DNA from: Atopsyche davidsoni
Lineage: Eukaryota; Arthropoda; Insecta; Trichoptera; Hydrobiosidae
Length of the DNA: 64,000 nt
Assembly (NCBI GenBank): GCA_022113835.1
Contig: JAILWY010000024.1
Span: 810,501 to 874,500 of the forward strand
Direction: 5' to 3'
This document shows positions 37,594-50,301 of the stretch, piece after piece; the stretch's first letter is position 1, and each line of letters opens with the position of its first letter. The notes below the pieces were generated by a model that did not search any database, was not told the origin of the DNA, and saw nothing but the letters and a program-made list of their open reading frames with translations. Made by a program: the position numbers and the translations under genes.

Positions 37594-40500
37594 CTGCAAA
37601 AAACATAGTTTATTTTTATTAATTGCGCAATTGAAACGCAAGAGAAGAAGCAGATAAACAAGCAGTGGCACCCATGGCGAGCTTAGAACATCTCTGGCAT
37701 ATTCCCTTGATAAGTAGAAGAAAATCAAAGAAAAGATGCTCGACTACTTTACCATAAGACGATAAAAAGAACAATAAGTACAAACTATTGCTTATAAACT
37801 ATTATTGTTGGCTACACAAAAAATTGAAAGGGGCAATTATCATTGAGTACTGAAGGTAGAGAAACACAATATGTATGGCTCGTACCGAGGTCTGTGCTAG
37901 GGAGTGGGCAGGCTGGGAGCAGTGCAGCATGTGCGCCGTCCAGTGGGACTGCTGGCAGGGGTAGTCGCAGTACGAAGTGTTCCAGCAACAGAAGAACTGG
38001 GATTCCCGTCCACAGTAAGCGCACCTGCCGACAAACAAATGTAGTTGTAGCTTCTCCAGAGTTTTCATATTCTCAAGCTCGTTACAATTACAATACCACT
38101 GCATGCACGCAATCACCCTTATTGATGTCATATCTTAAAATCGGTAAATTGTGTTATAGAAGAAATGAATGTATGTAACTACTGCTCGCTGTTGATGTGT
38201 GATGTCCTTAAGAGTTAATTTTGTATTATCTTTTATGCTGGATATTTATTTGAATAAGTCAAAACCATGGGCATGACCACACGATGGACAAATAGCAAGC
38301 ATTATTACCATTGTTTCTTCTTGGTCTCCGCAATGGCCGTAACTCTCTCCAGCTCTGCCTGGTGGAGAACTTCATTGATGGCCCGCGCCTTCTCCCCCTC
38401 GAGGTTGGCGCGCATCTCAGCAATGATCAGATCTGCAAGGATGCACGAGATGCACGATTGGGATATTTTGAATGTTGTAAAAACTGCATTTTTATTTGAT
38501 CAGAAGACAACTAGGAGAAAGCAATGCTATATTGCTGGCACAGCCTGATGTGCCACTGCCGCGGTGCATTTGGAAGTATACTCACCAGTGTTGTGCTTGA
38601 GCTCAGCTATCTTCTGCTGCTGCTGCCACTTGAGTCGCTCCAGCTGCAGCTGAAGCGTTCGCACGGACATGTCCGGCAGCGAACTGTGCTGGCCCAGCGA
38701 TGTCATTGTCTCCAGCATCACGTGTCGGAAATATTCCGACATCTGTTGTACAAGGAAAATTATTAGATCAATACTTTCTTACAGTTAGGCACACTAGTAC
38801 CAGTTGTATCTACATAAACAAACGTGAACTTGCGAAGTTATTTTTATATATTATATATATCTTAAATAAGCCAGTGCATACTGGCCATAGACCAGTCTCG
38901 TAGGTGCGTTGGGGTCTACTCTGCTGCACAGTTGCTAACAACTTATTGACTATTGTACTGCCAGTTGAATTGATATGCAAACACATTGGCTATCAAAATG
39001 TGTTAGTGCACACATCAGACTTAGTAGATTCCTTTTGTAATGCCACAAGTTAAAATACTTATAATTCAAGTTTGTTACTCGAAACATGCATGATATAGGT
39101 ATACTATTACAATCACACACTGTGACATATTATCTTAGTAGGTGTGAATTACTTTGTAGGCGTTGTCGTTGAGAATCTTGTGCAGGGGCCCTGCGGAGGA
39201 CGGCAGCGACATCTGCTCTGGAGGTCCGCCGTCCAGAGGAGTGGCAAAGGTCCCGGGTCGACTCTGGAGAATGGGCAGCTGGAAGGAAAATTAACTTTTT
39301 AAACTGACAGAGGGGGAGAGCAATTAAAACCATTGTTAGGTCATTGAACTTGAATTGGACTGAATTCAGATACCAAAAGGTTTTGAGGTACCTGTCTTAT
39401 TGAACTGTCTGCCAGAACCTCCGTGCTGGTGGCCTGCAGGTCAGGCTGTGCTGGAGTCTCCGCAGGAAGATCAGAACCCTGAGGAGGCGCCGGGCAGTCA
39501 ACAGTGTACTCGTCGGCAGAACTGTGCCCATCTGTCATCCCATTGTGATGGACCAATTGAGAAATTCCTAAAGCAATTTGTCTTAAGATTAATAAATTTA
39601 AAAAATATATATTTTAGAATAAGAGAAAGAGATCTTGATAAGTTTCAGCCTTCATCGAAGCTTGTATAGGTTTAGTCAAAAGTCGTTGCAGAGACACAAC
39701 TTGGACACTACTCATTGAGATTATATTGATGGTTGATTGTCATTGAAAAATCTAAGTCTCTTAAACCATTTGGTATTATTTAAACAATGGAGTACTACAA
39801 AATAAAAAAAGTCTACCATTAATAAGAAATGCACACTCCTCTTACCCGAAGTGACCAAGCTGGATATGGTGGACTTGGAAGCGAGGGAGTGGTTCAGAAT
39901 GGTGACTTGCGAGTTCAGTTTCCCGGGCCTGTTGCCGGCAGCCTCTGCAGCACCGGTGAAGATCCCGTGCTCATTCTGTACCGGAATGTATACCATGCTA
40001 TTGTTCTTAGTGAGATCCGGCTGTCCGGACTTGTTCAGCGGATAAATCAGAGGCTCGTTCACAGTACCCTGACCGTTGATGGTAATGTTTCCACCGCACA
40101 CTTTTATGGAGGTCTTATTTTGCAGGGATTTTCCATCAGATTTGGTCGCTGACGTTGGTTTGGGTGACTTGTTTACGACAGTGAACATCCCAGGCTTGAG
40201 TGCCACTCGAGAGACGGGAGTCAACTTCATCGTGCTGGTGACGACTGCATCTTTATTGATGGCTTCATCTTTAGCATCGACGGGGCCTTTATATTTTCTT
40301 ATAATAGTTTTAGACGTCTTCAGCACCTTGGGTGGTGAATTTTTCGCAGAAGTTTTAGAAGATGTGTCACAGTTATTAGAAGAAGAATTGTTCGGTTTAA
40401 GCTGGAGAGAATTTAGAAGATGATTTTTTTCTTGATTGGTCTGACTCAACTCCTCGTAGTCCATCGGTTCTTCTTTGACAACTACGTCTTCATCGCAAAT

Positions 40501-43500
40501 TGGAGATGTTATCTTATTGGGCGTTGAACTCTTGGGATATTTAGACTTTCCGTTTGCAACCTCGCTATTGTTCTTGTATGCCTTCGGAGAGCTGTCTCCG
40601 TTTTTATTATTATTTTCTGTTCTCGCAAACGGTTTAACAGAAACGGAATTTAGCTTATTGAGTTTTTCCAGTGAGTTTAGCTTGTCCATGGCTTCCTTCA
40701 CGGAAGCGGAAACATTGCTAGAAACAGTCACTGAGTTGTAGTCTATTTTTCTCTTGAGTTTTACTTTCCTTATCTCTTTCGCCAAATTCGAGGTCAGGAC
40801 AGTTTGATTTCCATTTTGGTCAGATGAAACCCGCTTGATGGCGACCATGTCCTCCCGAGGCAATCTCTTGAGGTTCTTTTGATGACCCTTAATTTCAGAA
40901 CAATCTACAGATTTGGATCGAGATATGTGAACACTCTTTCCTTCGGCCAGACTTCTGACATTGGAGATGACAGGCAGCTGGTCACTGCGTGGTTTTCTTT
41001 TCTTACAACTGTAGCTCCTCTGGAGAGATCTTCTGGGTCTCTTGGGGCTCACGACCTTGCCGTTGAAGTGTTGTGAGTCACCAGTATTGTTCTGTTCCTT
41101 CCTTTTGAGTCCCATTAGCTTCTCAGATATGCTTCCCGCTTTCTTTTTCTCCACATCGTTGATGACTTTGCTGACAACGGAGAGAGAGTCGTCACCATCA
41201 GGGAGAGAACTATCCTTGATGATATTGACAATATAGATTCCTTCCATGTGAGACTTGGTTTTGCTAGTCAACTTTTCCTTGGAGTCTTCACTCGGTGCGG
41301 ATGTGACGATATTCTCTACTATATCTTTCTTACACTGGACTGCTTCATCTTCGTTTTCTTGGGATTTTTCATCACACTTCTCTTCTTCAATAACTTTAGT
41401 GTTTTTCTCTGGTGTGATTGTCTCAGGAGATTTAATAGTCACTTTATCACTAACAGTTTCCTTATTTTCCACGTGTTTCAAAGATACGTTGGACAATAGT
41501 GCTGCACTCTCAGCAACCTCTTTTTCATCTGCAGAAGCATCAGGATTCTTAGTAGGCGTTCTCTTTTCAGACACAATTTTTGGTGATGATGCATCAGATA
41601 CATCATCGTCGTTATGTTCATCGGTTACCTTACTATCTTTACCGTTAGCCACAACCCTCACCACTTTCTCGGCATCTTTCAACAGCTCTGCCAAGCCATT
41701 CATAGCGGGTTTCTTGCCTTTTTCTTTAGTCTCCGGACTGAAGTCTAATTTAGCTCTAAGATCGGACTTTCCAGGGTAAGACTTGGGAGGTAGGTTCTTC
41801 CGCGATATTTGCAAGGCTGCCATGTACTCCAACATTATTTTTGAAGACTCTGGTTTCTCATTGGTGACATCGATGGTTTCGTCGATCTCGTTTAATAGAT
41901 TCCTGGGTTTCTTGGTAGTAAATAGTTCTGCAGTATCGTTGGTGTTCGAGGAATCCGAATGAATGCTGGATCTCTTTCTCTTGCTAGTGTGATCATTGGA
42001 TACAATTTTTATTGTGGCCAGGGTGTGTGGTTCATCATCTGAGTCATCAAGCTGTATGGTTTCCTTCTTGGAGTCGTCGTCGATTTCGTCCTCAGTAACG
42101 GAGGGAGTCTTGCATCTTAATGGACTAGTTTCAAATGTTTCGTCTTCTGTTCCATAACTATAAAAATAGAACATATAACTGAGAGGATGATTTTGGCAAT
42201 TTAGTTGTTTTGTAGAATGTTTTATATAAAACTCGGTAAATACTCCAGTATATAGAATAAGTATAGTTTTCTAAGACGCAGGTGATAATTAAGTTTAAAA
42301 GAAATAAAAAGAGGATAGCTACTGCTGACATTATGACATCGTCAACTCCTTGAAGCCTCGGTGAATGATCTATTACAGGACACGAGATATCAACGGTAAA
42401 CTCGAAATGATTAATACACGGTGGAGACTCACCCCTCTTCGCCTTTGTTGTACGAATCATTTGTAGTAATATGCTGTTTCGGATACGACAGGAGTACTTT
42501 TGGCTGCATTTTTGGACTATTAGAATTCAGTGTAGTCTGAAAAGCAAACATTGCATTTGTTAATATTTCATGTGTTAAAATTTTACAATACTGATCAACA
42601 AGAAAAAAAACCATAATTCACATATTACGAAACCATTCGTTATTCGAGATTAACTGCCAGATGATGTCATGACATGGTCTATTGCGAATAAACTTCACTA
42701 TCGGTGCTCTTATTGGAGTTTTGTGCCCAAGAGGTAGGCATACTCAGTTTTGAACATGACCGAGCTCCCTGTGATTTATCAAAGGCAACCCTGTATATAA
42801 TATAAAGGTGAAGAACATACGTGGTTGTGCGTGCTGTCGATGCCGATGATGGTGTAGATTGTCTTCTCATTCATCAAAGACGTCTGCACAATAGTGGTGG
42901 ATGGGGAACTGGACTCTTGCATTTTGTTGGACTTCCTCGAGAAGCTGCCATTGTAGTTGGGAATCTACAATTCAATCAAATATATTTTTTAGTAAATGAA
43001 GCCATACTTGCTGGAAAGAAACAGATGTTTCTTTATTTATTATTATTTTTAGACGTTTTGAACACTTACAAGCGATAGTTGGCGTTTATTAATAGCATGC
43101 AGTGCATACAGGCAATAAATATTTTAAACATTTTTAAAATACACATTTTAAATATGTTTTACTATTTTTTTACAGAAAATTACACGAGAAGAATATATGC
43201 ACTTGTGGTTATATTTTACTTGATTTTTCATTTAATTATTACTGATTCTTTAAATTTAAATAACAAATATTAGATGATGATCATTTTCACTTTTAGTCTG
43301 AAGAAACTCTTGAAAGGCAAAAGCGCTAACAAACAAAAATGATCGTGACCATCATATTTGCTATTGATTTTTCAGATAAAATAAGCAATTAATAAGGGTT
43401 ATCATATATTCATCATAAATAAAACATATTTTTTGGATCCCATTCAATTGAGAACTAATCTAATACATATACATTAGCATTAAATTCAGTTTAACAATCA

Positions 43501-46500
43501 CAAAAAAGTGAATTTATCTTTAAACTACCATCTATTAGATACTACGGTGACCATTTAAGCTTATAAAAGCAGTATTTGAACTATAGAAGATGGTAGTATC
43601 AGGTTTGCACTAACCAGCATCCTGAGTTGGTTATCCTCTTCCATGGGCAGGTAGGTCGTTTTGAAGGGAGCGTGCTTGAAGGACCCGAACTTATTGATGA
43701 TATTTTGTACATGGATGTCCACCTCCTGAAATACAAAATGAAATTTATTAATTTCTGAACTACTCTTTAAGAACGATTCCCACGTCTTCTGAGATTTTTA
43801 CAATTCTTCAACTTACTAGCACAGAGCCATAAGCCTTTGTATAAACAATGGTACACCACCTTAGATGCGAGTCTCTAAGACTTGTATTGAGTGAATACTG
43901 GAGCAAAGTACGATGAAACTAGAGCAAAGTACTATCTTATAGATTGGTTATAAAGATAGACGAAAATAATAATTCTTGGTGATATAAAAAACCAGTATTG
44001 TAGGATATTAGCATTAAACAGATAATTATATCGATTGCTTTTAGAGCAGACCTTGATGCACTCGAGGATATCGCTTTTCTTCATTTTGTTGTTGATATTT
44101 GGATCTCGTATGCTATACAAAAAGCAGTCCCGGATGGGCACCCACGCGCGGTCGTGCGCCCCGAAGAAACGAACGTCGACCAGACCATTATTTGACACCG
44201 CCATGCCTTTAGCTGGCCAGTATGGAAAACCTGAAACACAATGTGAAAACATTAATCATATGTTCATAAAACAATACAAAAATAAATTGGAGATTATGGA
44301 AAATTCAAGTCTTCAAAAGCTATTGAAATAGAATTGACTTTAAGTTTCTTGAGTGTTGAGCTGCTTGAATTTTTCAGTCCTCTGACATTTCGGTCCACCT
44401 ACCGGGACCATCTTCAGAGATTTTGATGGTCAAGGCATAAGAACTAAAACGCGGGAGTTTATTTTTACCATAAATATTTCAAACATTTGAACATAGATAA
44501 TATTATATAAAGTGCCTTGCCATCCCATACAAGGCGGTTGAAATAGAAAGTGAGTTTTTCCATATGATTTAAAGACGATTTTTTTCTCGTCTTACATGGT
44601 TCAGAACAAAGAATGATATTGAAAATGTTCCTCACTCTTGAGCTTGGCCCACAACAGGATGTGCGGGCGGTCGCAGACCTCGATGAACCACTTGCAGTCC
44701 TTGGTGTTGGCGTTGAGGTAGCACTGCGGGCACGTCTCGATCTCTGACATCTCCTGCTTGCACGCCTTCATGATGGATCGTGCCACCGATGTCAGTTTGG
44801 ATTGAACTAAAAATAAATTATTTAAAATTATTAATCATTTTCCTTTATAGAAAATACACAATCAATAGTACAACTACCATAAAGAACAACTTTATGCCAA
44901 TATATAATTTATATATATATACTGTTTTTAAGCATGTTACGACTAGATATTGCAGAAAACATGGAAATTCTGTGCCATTCTTATGGTATTCAGATTGTCC
45001 CCATTGCATATGAAGTTTCAGGCGGCTATCTTGTTATTGTTAATTAAGAATCTACCAAAGAATGACAGTTCAATATATTAACGCATTCTTTGGTAACCGG
45101 GAGGATACACCGCATCTGACATGGTCAAAGAAACTAGATCGAGGAAGGCTTCACCGACCACCTGAAAAAAATGTTCCAAATAACAAGGTCTTGTGGATCC
45201 AACACAAAGAGTGGGAGAGGCTGCAGATTGGATAGATCCCATTCAAATTATACACCTCTGGTACATTTTTTTTCTTATTTAATATAAATGCTCGACAATA
45301 TGCAAAATTGCTGACGTAAAACCGCATGACCCTATTTAGTACCTGGACTAATACTATTGTTTTAATGACCTCAAGTGGTCACGGTGAATTTAAAGTTAAA
45401 AATATTTATCAGTAGAAAACCAACAAAAAGACATTTCCAGCATTTTAAAATATCCAATAAGTTATGAGCAATTAAAGCAAATAATTACCATACTTCAGAA
45501 AGATAGATTAAGAGGCGCCATGGAAGTTGCAATGGATCGAAGTCAGGTCTATCGTGAACAACGAGAGGGGTCCGGGGGCTTGCAACTCTCACAACATGTT
45601 TGAAGGATCCTTTTACACATTTGTGATGCTCACACTGCTTCCGCTCTCGGTCTGACGGTAACATTTAAATACTAATCTATATGCCGTATCGAAATGATGG
45701 TACCGAAAATGATACAGTTTTTAAGCGGAGTGTCAACAATTGATTCGATGAAAATAAATGACTGAAAATAATGTACTGATTTATTATAACAATTTAAAAA
45801 AATTAAGTAAGAGTTTGATAAACCTAATAAAATATTCATTTTTACAAATTTGAGGTATGTCTTACTGTCTGAAAAATATGGTAATTGATTAAAATGACAT
45901 TTCTTTTGTTCCTTTCGATTTTACGACAAATAGGCAGTAAGCAAATACATACAGCGATTGAAGACGCTTATAATAGAATTCAAGCACGCCTGATAGTATA
46001 AAACAAATTACTCACTCATATATAAATATATACTTAATATATTAACAAGTGAAGGGAAACGAAGGGTTTACAGAATTTAATTAAAGGTGTGCAAACGTGA
46101 GATCTAGCTCAATCCTGTACTGTGCGTTATTTAGTATATATTTACAAGAAAATACTTGATATACTATACACTCCGAAAAGAAGTGCGGTGAAGGGATAGA
46201 GCATACTACAGTACGACTAAAATACGCTCCGAGTACAAGGCCACGTGTAAGAAAAAGTCAAAAATCACAAAGGTTATTTTACTACTTTTATATTTACATC
46301 TGTATATGCATTACATATATGAGCTCCAAGAAGTAATTTCTCCGGTAAAATTTGGCACAGCGCAAAATATAGGGAAGTCCGAAGACGACAACAATTCTGT
46401 TTCCCTCGCAGCGCAGTGCTGGCTGGCAGTCAGTGTTTGCCACGTGTGTTTTTCAATATCAGATAAAAAACAGGATAATTTTAATGTAAGAACTGAGTTA

Positions 46501-49500
46501 TATCAAATCTGCAACAGTTTTGAATGAAGGGTTTCCAAAATAACATTATATTGAAACCGCCAGTACAGGGTTATACAAGTTATAAAAACATTTATTTTAA
46601 GTGAAAATTTGCACTCAGGAACATTAACATTCATGAACTCTTTGTGGCACTGAGATATTACGAGCCCTGGTTGAGCCTTAGGAAATAAGATAGACGGATA
46701 TACATTGAAACGAACAAAACTGCACGCTTAGAGAACCGCTTGTCATTGATTGAATACAATGTCTCAAAGCAGCGCGTGCTGGCGTTCAAAAGCATCAGAA
46801 ATATCAGGTCTCCGAGGCAAATGCAGTGCTTGGGAAAGGCGAAGGAGTCTCCCTGCCCGCCTGCGTCACTAACTACAGAGTGCAGGACTGACCTGGAGTG
46901 GAATCCAAAGGTCGGCTGTGAGTGTCGGCCTTCGGAGATGCCTTCTGGCAAGCAAACGCGCCAACTATAATGTATTTGCAATTCATTTCTACCTGAACTA
47001 TCAGAAGAGTAGATTAACATCGGCATTTCGGAAAGTTTTGAATACACATGCTTAACACAGAATATACCTCATCTTATCGACATCAAAAACAGGTAAACAT
47101 TAGTGCAAAAATAAAGCACCCCTTTTCCTATTATAGTTAACTTTATATCGCTTTTTTCTGTAAATTCAATGAAATAATCATTGACTAAACAGTTGAGAGC
47201 CTATTCAAGGGGTTCACCTGTCGAGGTGGGAATCGAGCGAGGGAACTCCCGGTTAAGAGCCAACAGGCTAATCTGATTTATTTTTATTTAAAGCCAGTGA
47301 AGGGTAATGCAAAAAAAATTAGAAAAATTGTTATGAGAGATGAGGCCAAATGTGTTTTTAATTAGAAGGATTAATCGCCACATTTACAAAAAATTATATG
47401 TCATTAAAACAATTGTGTAAGATCTCGTGGGGTTAGAGTGATAAGGTTCTATACATTGTTCACATATTGAAAGTATTGAATTACTACACAAAACGATTAT
47501 TTGTGAATTCTTGCTATATAATAAAGGTCACAGAATAATTTGATTCTATATATATTATATCACGTCATGAAATGATTCCTTATAAACAAGATAAAATCAC
47601 ACCATCAAATAGTTCCTTATGAACAAGATCATGGCATACAATGGTTCCATATATACAATATAATGCATATCTACAAATCGCATCGTGAAATCATTTCTAT
47701 CAAACATGATTATAGTATGAAAAAGTTCCATATAAACGAGATCAAAACCATGAAATGGTTTAGTATATACAAGGGCATAATGCGAAATGGTCTCAATCAA
47801 ATAAGATCCACGGGATGAATGGTTTCAAATAAACATAATTTTTTATAACAAGGCTTCTATAATTTGTTGGATATTCTCGGATGCAAATGGAACCTTACCA
47901 CTCCAACCAAGCGATTAATCATCTTACCATACGCGGGTGTCATAAGTAGGTTTTGGCAGTTGTTATTATAAATACTCAGTTTTTGGATGTTGTGTCGCAT
48001 TTCATCTCTCATCTCACAGTCCCTGTAGATGGCTTCATTTCCGGGACCGAAGTCAGAAAATCAAAGAAAAAAAAACTGCAGCATAACACCCAAGAATTAA
48101 GTATTTATAAAATTATGGCACTATAAGTATATACCTTACTTTAGAATACATAAAATAGAATTCTCTGATACTTGGCCAGGAGGTTTAATGCTTGTCTATA
48201 TTTCAGACGCAATACAGTTGCCCTTCTTCAAGGCAAGGTTGGATCAATTCCTGAAAGGTAGCCGCTGTAATGATACTGAATAGTTACACGAAATAATATG
48301 CAACAATTCCTCTAGAAATGTACAATTTATATTTCAAGGTCAATGTAACTGATCCATCACCAATAATACAATGTGGCAACAAATTTTAAATTAAAATTCT
48401 AAAATTTATCTCTTATTTTAGCTTTCAAAAAAAATAAATAAAGATAAGGAACCTTCTATTTTATTTATGCCAAGAGCAGGACCATCGAAGAGAATCTGTG
48501 ATAACCTACACGAATTAAAGATGATGCTGTTGTGAAGGATCCACTTGGTGTCCGTCTGGAAGGCGGTGGTGCTGCCATAGGTGTTGGTGTTGATGTTCTC
48601 CCGCAGCTTGGACAGGTCCATGGGTTTCACCACGTAGTTCAAGTAGTCGGGGAACTGCTCCGGATCGACAGGAGTCATGAACGGCTCCGTCTGAAACAGG
48701 TTACCAACTTATTTAACAAATTATAGGGATATTAATTTAGATTAATGTTAATCAGGATGCGTATTTATTTACCCATGCAGGTATTAGTATGTTTATGTGA
48801 TTAAGCATATTTTTTCACACATTGAAAACGATTAAAGAAAACTCTCAGAAAATATCATCGTGACTTGTGAGGGATTCGAACCCACATCCCCAAGCTTTCA
48901 TGGCCGGTGCATTTATCCAACTATGCTAACGAGCCACTGCAATTTAGTGAGAATTTTTAATAATCATATTCTACATATGAAAGCTTGGGGATGTGGGTTC
49001 GAATCCCTCACAAGTCACGATGATATTTTCTGAGAGTTTTCTTTAATCGTTTTCAATGTGTGAAAAAATATGCTTAATCACATAAATTATAGGGAAACAA
49101 CAAAATAAATTTTTTAATGAAAATATAACTTTTTATTACAAACTTATTTATTTTATGATAAACAGTATTTTAGTATAAAACTCTAATTTTATTTTACACA
49201 GGGGTTTGAACCCTCACCCTCGGCCTATCATGACCTGAACAGTTATTTTTGTGTTCCAACCATACAATATTTATCTAGCAGTTATTGAATATTTAATAGA
49301 TCAACATTAAACATTCTTACAGGCTTAAAAGATAACAATATATTGTAGGTACAAAGTACACATAAAACGATGAGATAAAAATCTATAGTAATGATAATAG
49401 AGCACTTGTGGGATTTGAACCCACACTGTGTGGTTATCATGACCAGATAATTTAACAATTTCATTAATCGTTATTGACACAAATTTTAATTTTGAATCAC

Positions 49501-50261
49501 GGAGCATTTCCGTTTCATGTTGGAGCATATTAAATTTTCTTAGTCAAGACATAAATTGCTAGAAGCGTCGCTAAATGAAATATTTATTAGATTCCAGAAG
49601 TATTTTTTTGCAGTAATTGATTATATAAATACAAATAAAAACAAAAGTATTTATGAAACTACCGACATTTATCACTGAGACAGCGAGAGCTCTCTCACCC
49701 TAGAGAGGCATCGGGAAAACTGATAAGACCGATAAACACTTCTAACAATTTAATCTATATTTATGGACTGGGCATTATTGAAAGTAAAAAAAAAAAACCT
49801 TACAACTTCCCGGTGCCAGAAAAATTAAATTGTAAAAAATATTCTTCAGAATTAATTTGACAGTATAAATCGCTCGCAATTTCGCTTATTTATTTACTAT
49901 AATGTTTTTACAAAATTAAAACCTAAGCATTATTTTATATATAGATACTAATAATAATAATAAAACAATTTAAAATATCAAATATAAGATGCATTCATTG
50001 TGGCTTCACAAGACAATAGCTGCATTTTCCTTTCACAAAGAGAGTGAGTTCTCATGCTCAAGAATTCCAAGAGGGCCTTGTGAGTGGGAGGGAGACGGCG
50101 CGCTGGCCCCAGTGGGTGCGAGTGGGCTGGCCGCGCGACTCAGCACGCCCGGGCGGGTTCACTACACTCTCTAGAGGTATATTTTTAAACAGTAGGTAGA
50201 TTGTCGGGGGCAGCGTTGCCAAGTCTGCGCTGGGTGTGTGTGTGTATGTGTGCGAGCGAGA

Positions 50262-50301
<40 letters not shown>

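Larger units (their letters stand above)
44807..48509 (-). other. ZMYND8 intron 4
   Basis: A 3.7-kb intron containing the family-B repeat copy at 45516-45668 and the minisatellite at 47565-47845. A less AT-rich patch at 46850-46970 shows no coding signal that fits the gene. The rest is AT-rich. Confidence 0.7.

Noticed and set aside
39721..39845. Continuation of the ZMYND8 exon 10 frame past its donor
   Set aside because: A good gtaaga donor at 39845 joins in phase to exon 11; the extension reads into a repeat-derived segment.
46740..46970. Open frames in the less AT-rich patch of ZMYND8 intron 4
   Set aside because: No domain and no matching splice phases; the family alignment needs no exon here.
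47597..47800. 68-codon frame with repeated LVYMEPFH-like units
   Set aside because: Explained by the minisatellite unit being near a multiple of three; it lies in a ZMYND8 intron.
47980..48055. Possible extra ZMYND8 exon ([23 protein letters not shown]) between exons 4 and 5
   Set aside because: Exons 4 and 5 already join in phase and cover the bromodomain without a gap compared with human ZMYND8.
48792..48940. Functional tRNA gene
   Set aside because: A and B boxes are present but the acceptor stem has mismatches, the anticodon arm is poor and a SINE tail follows.
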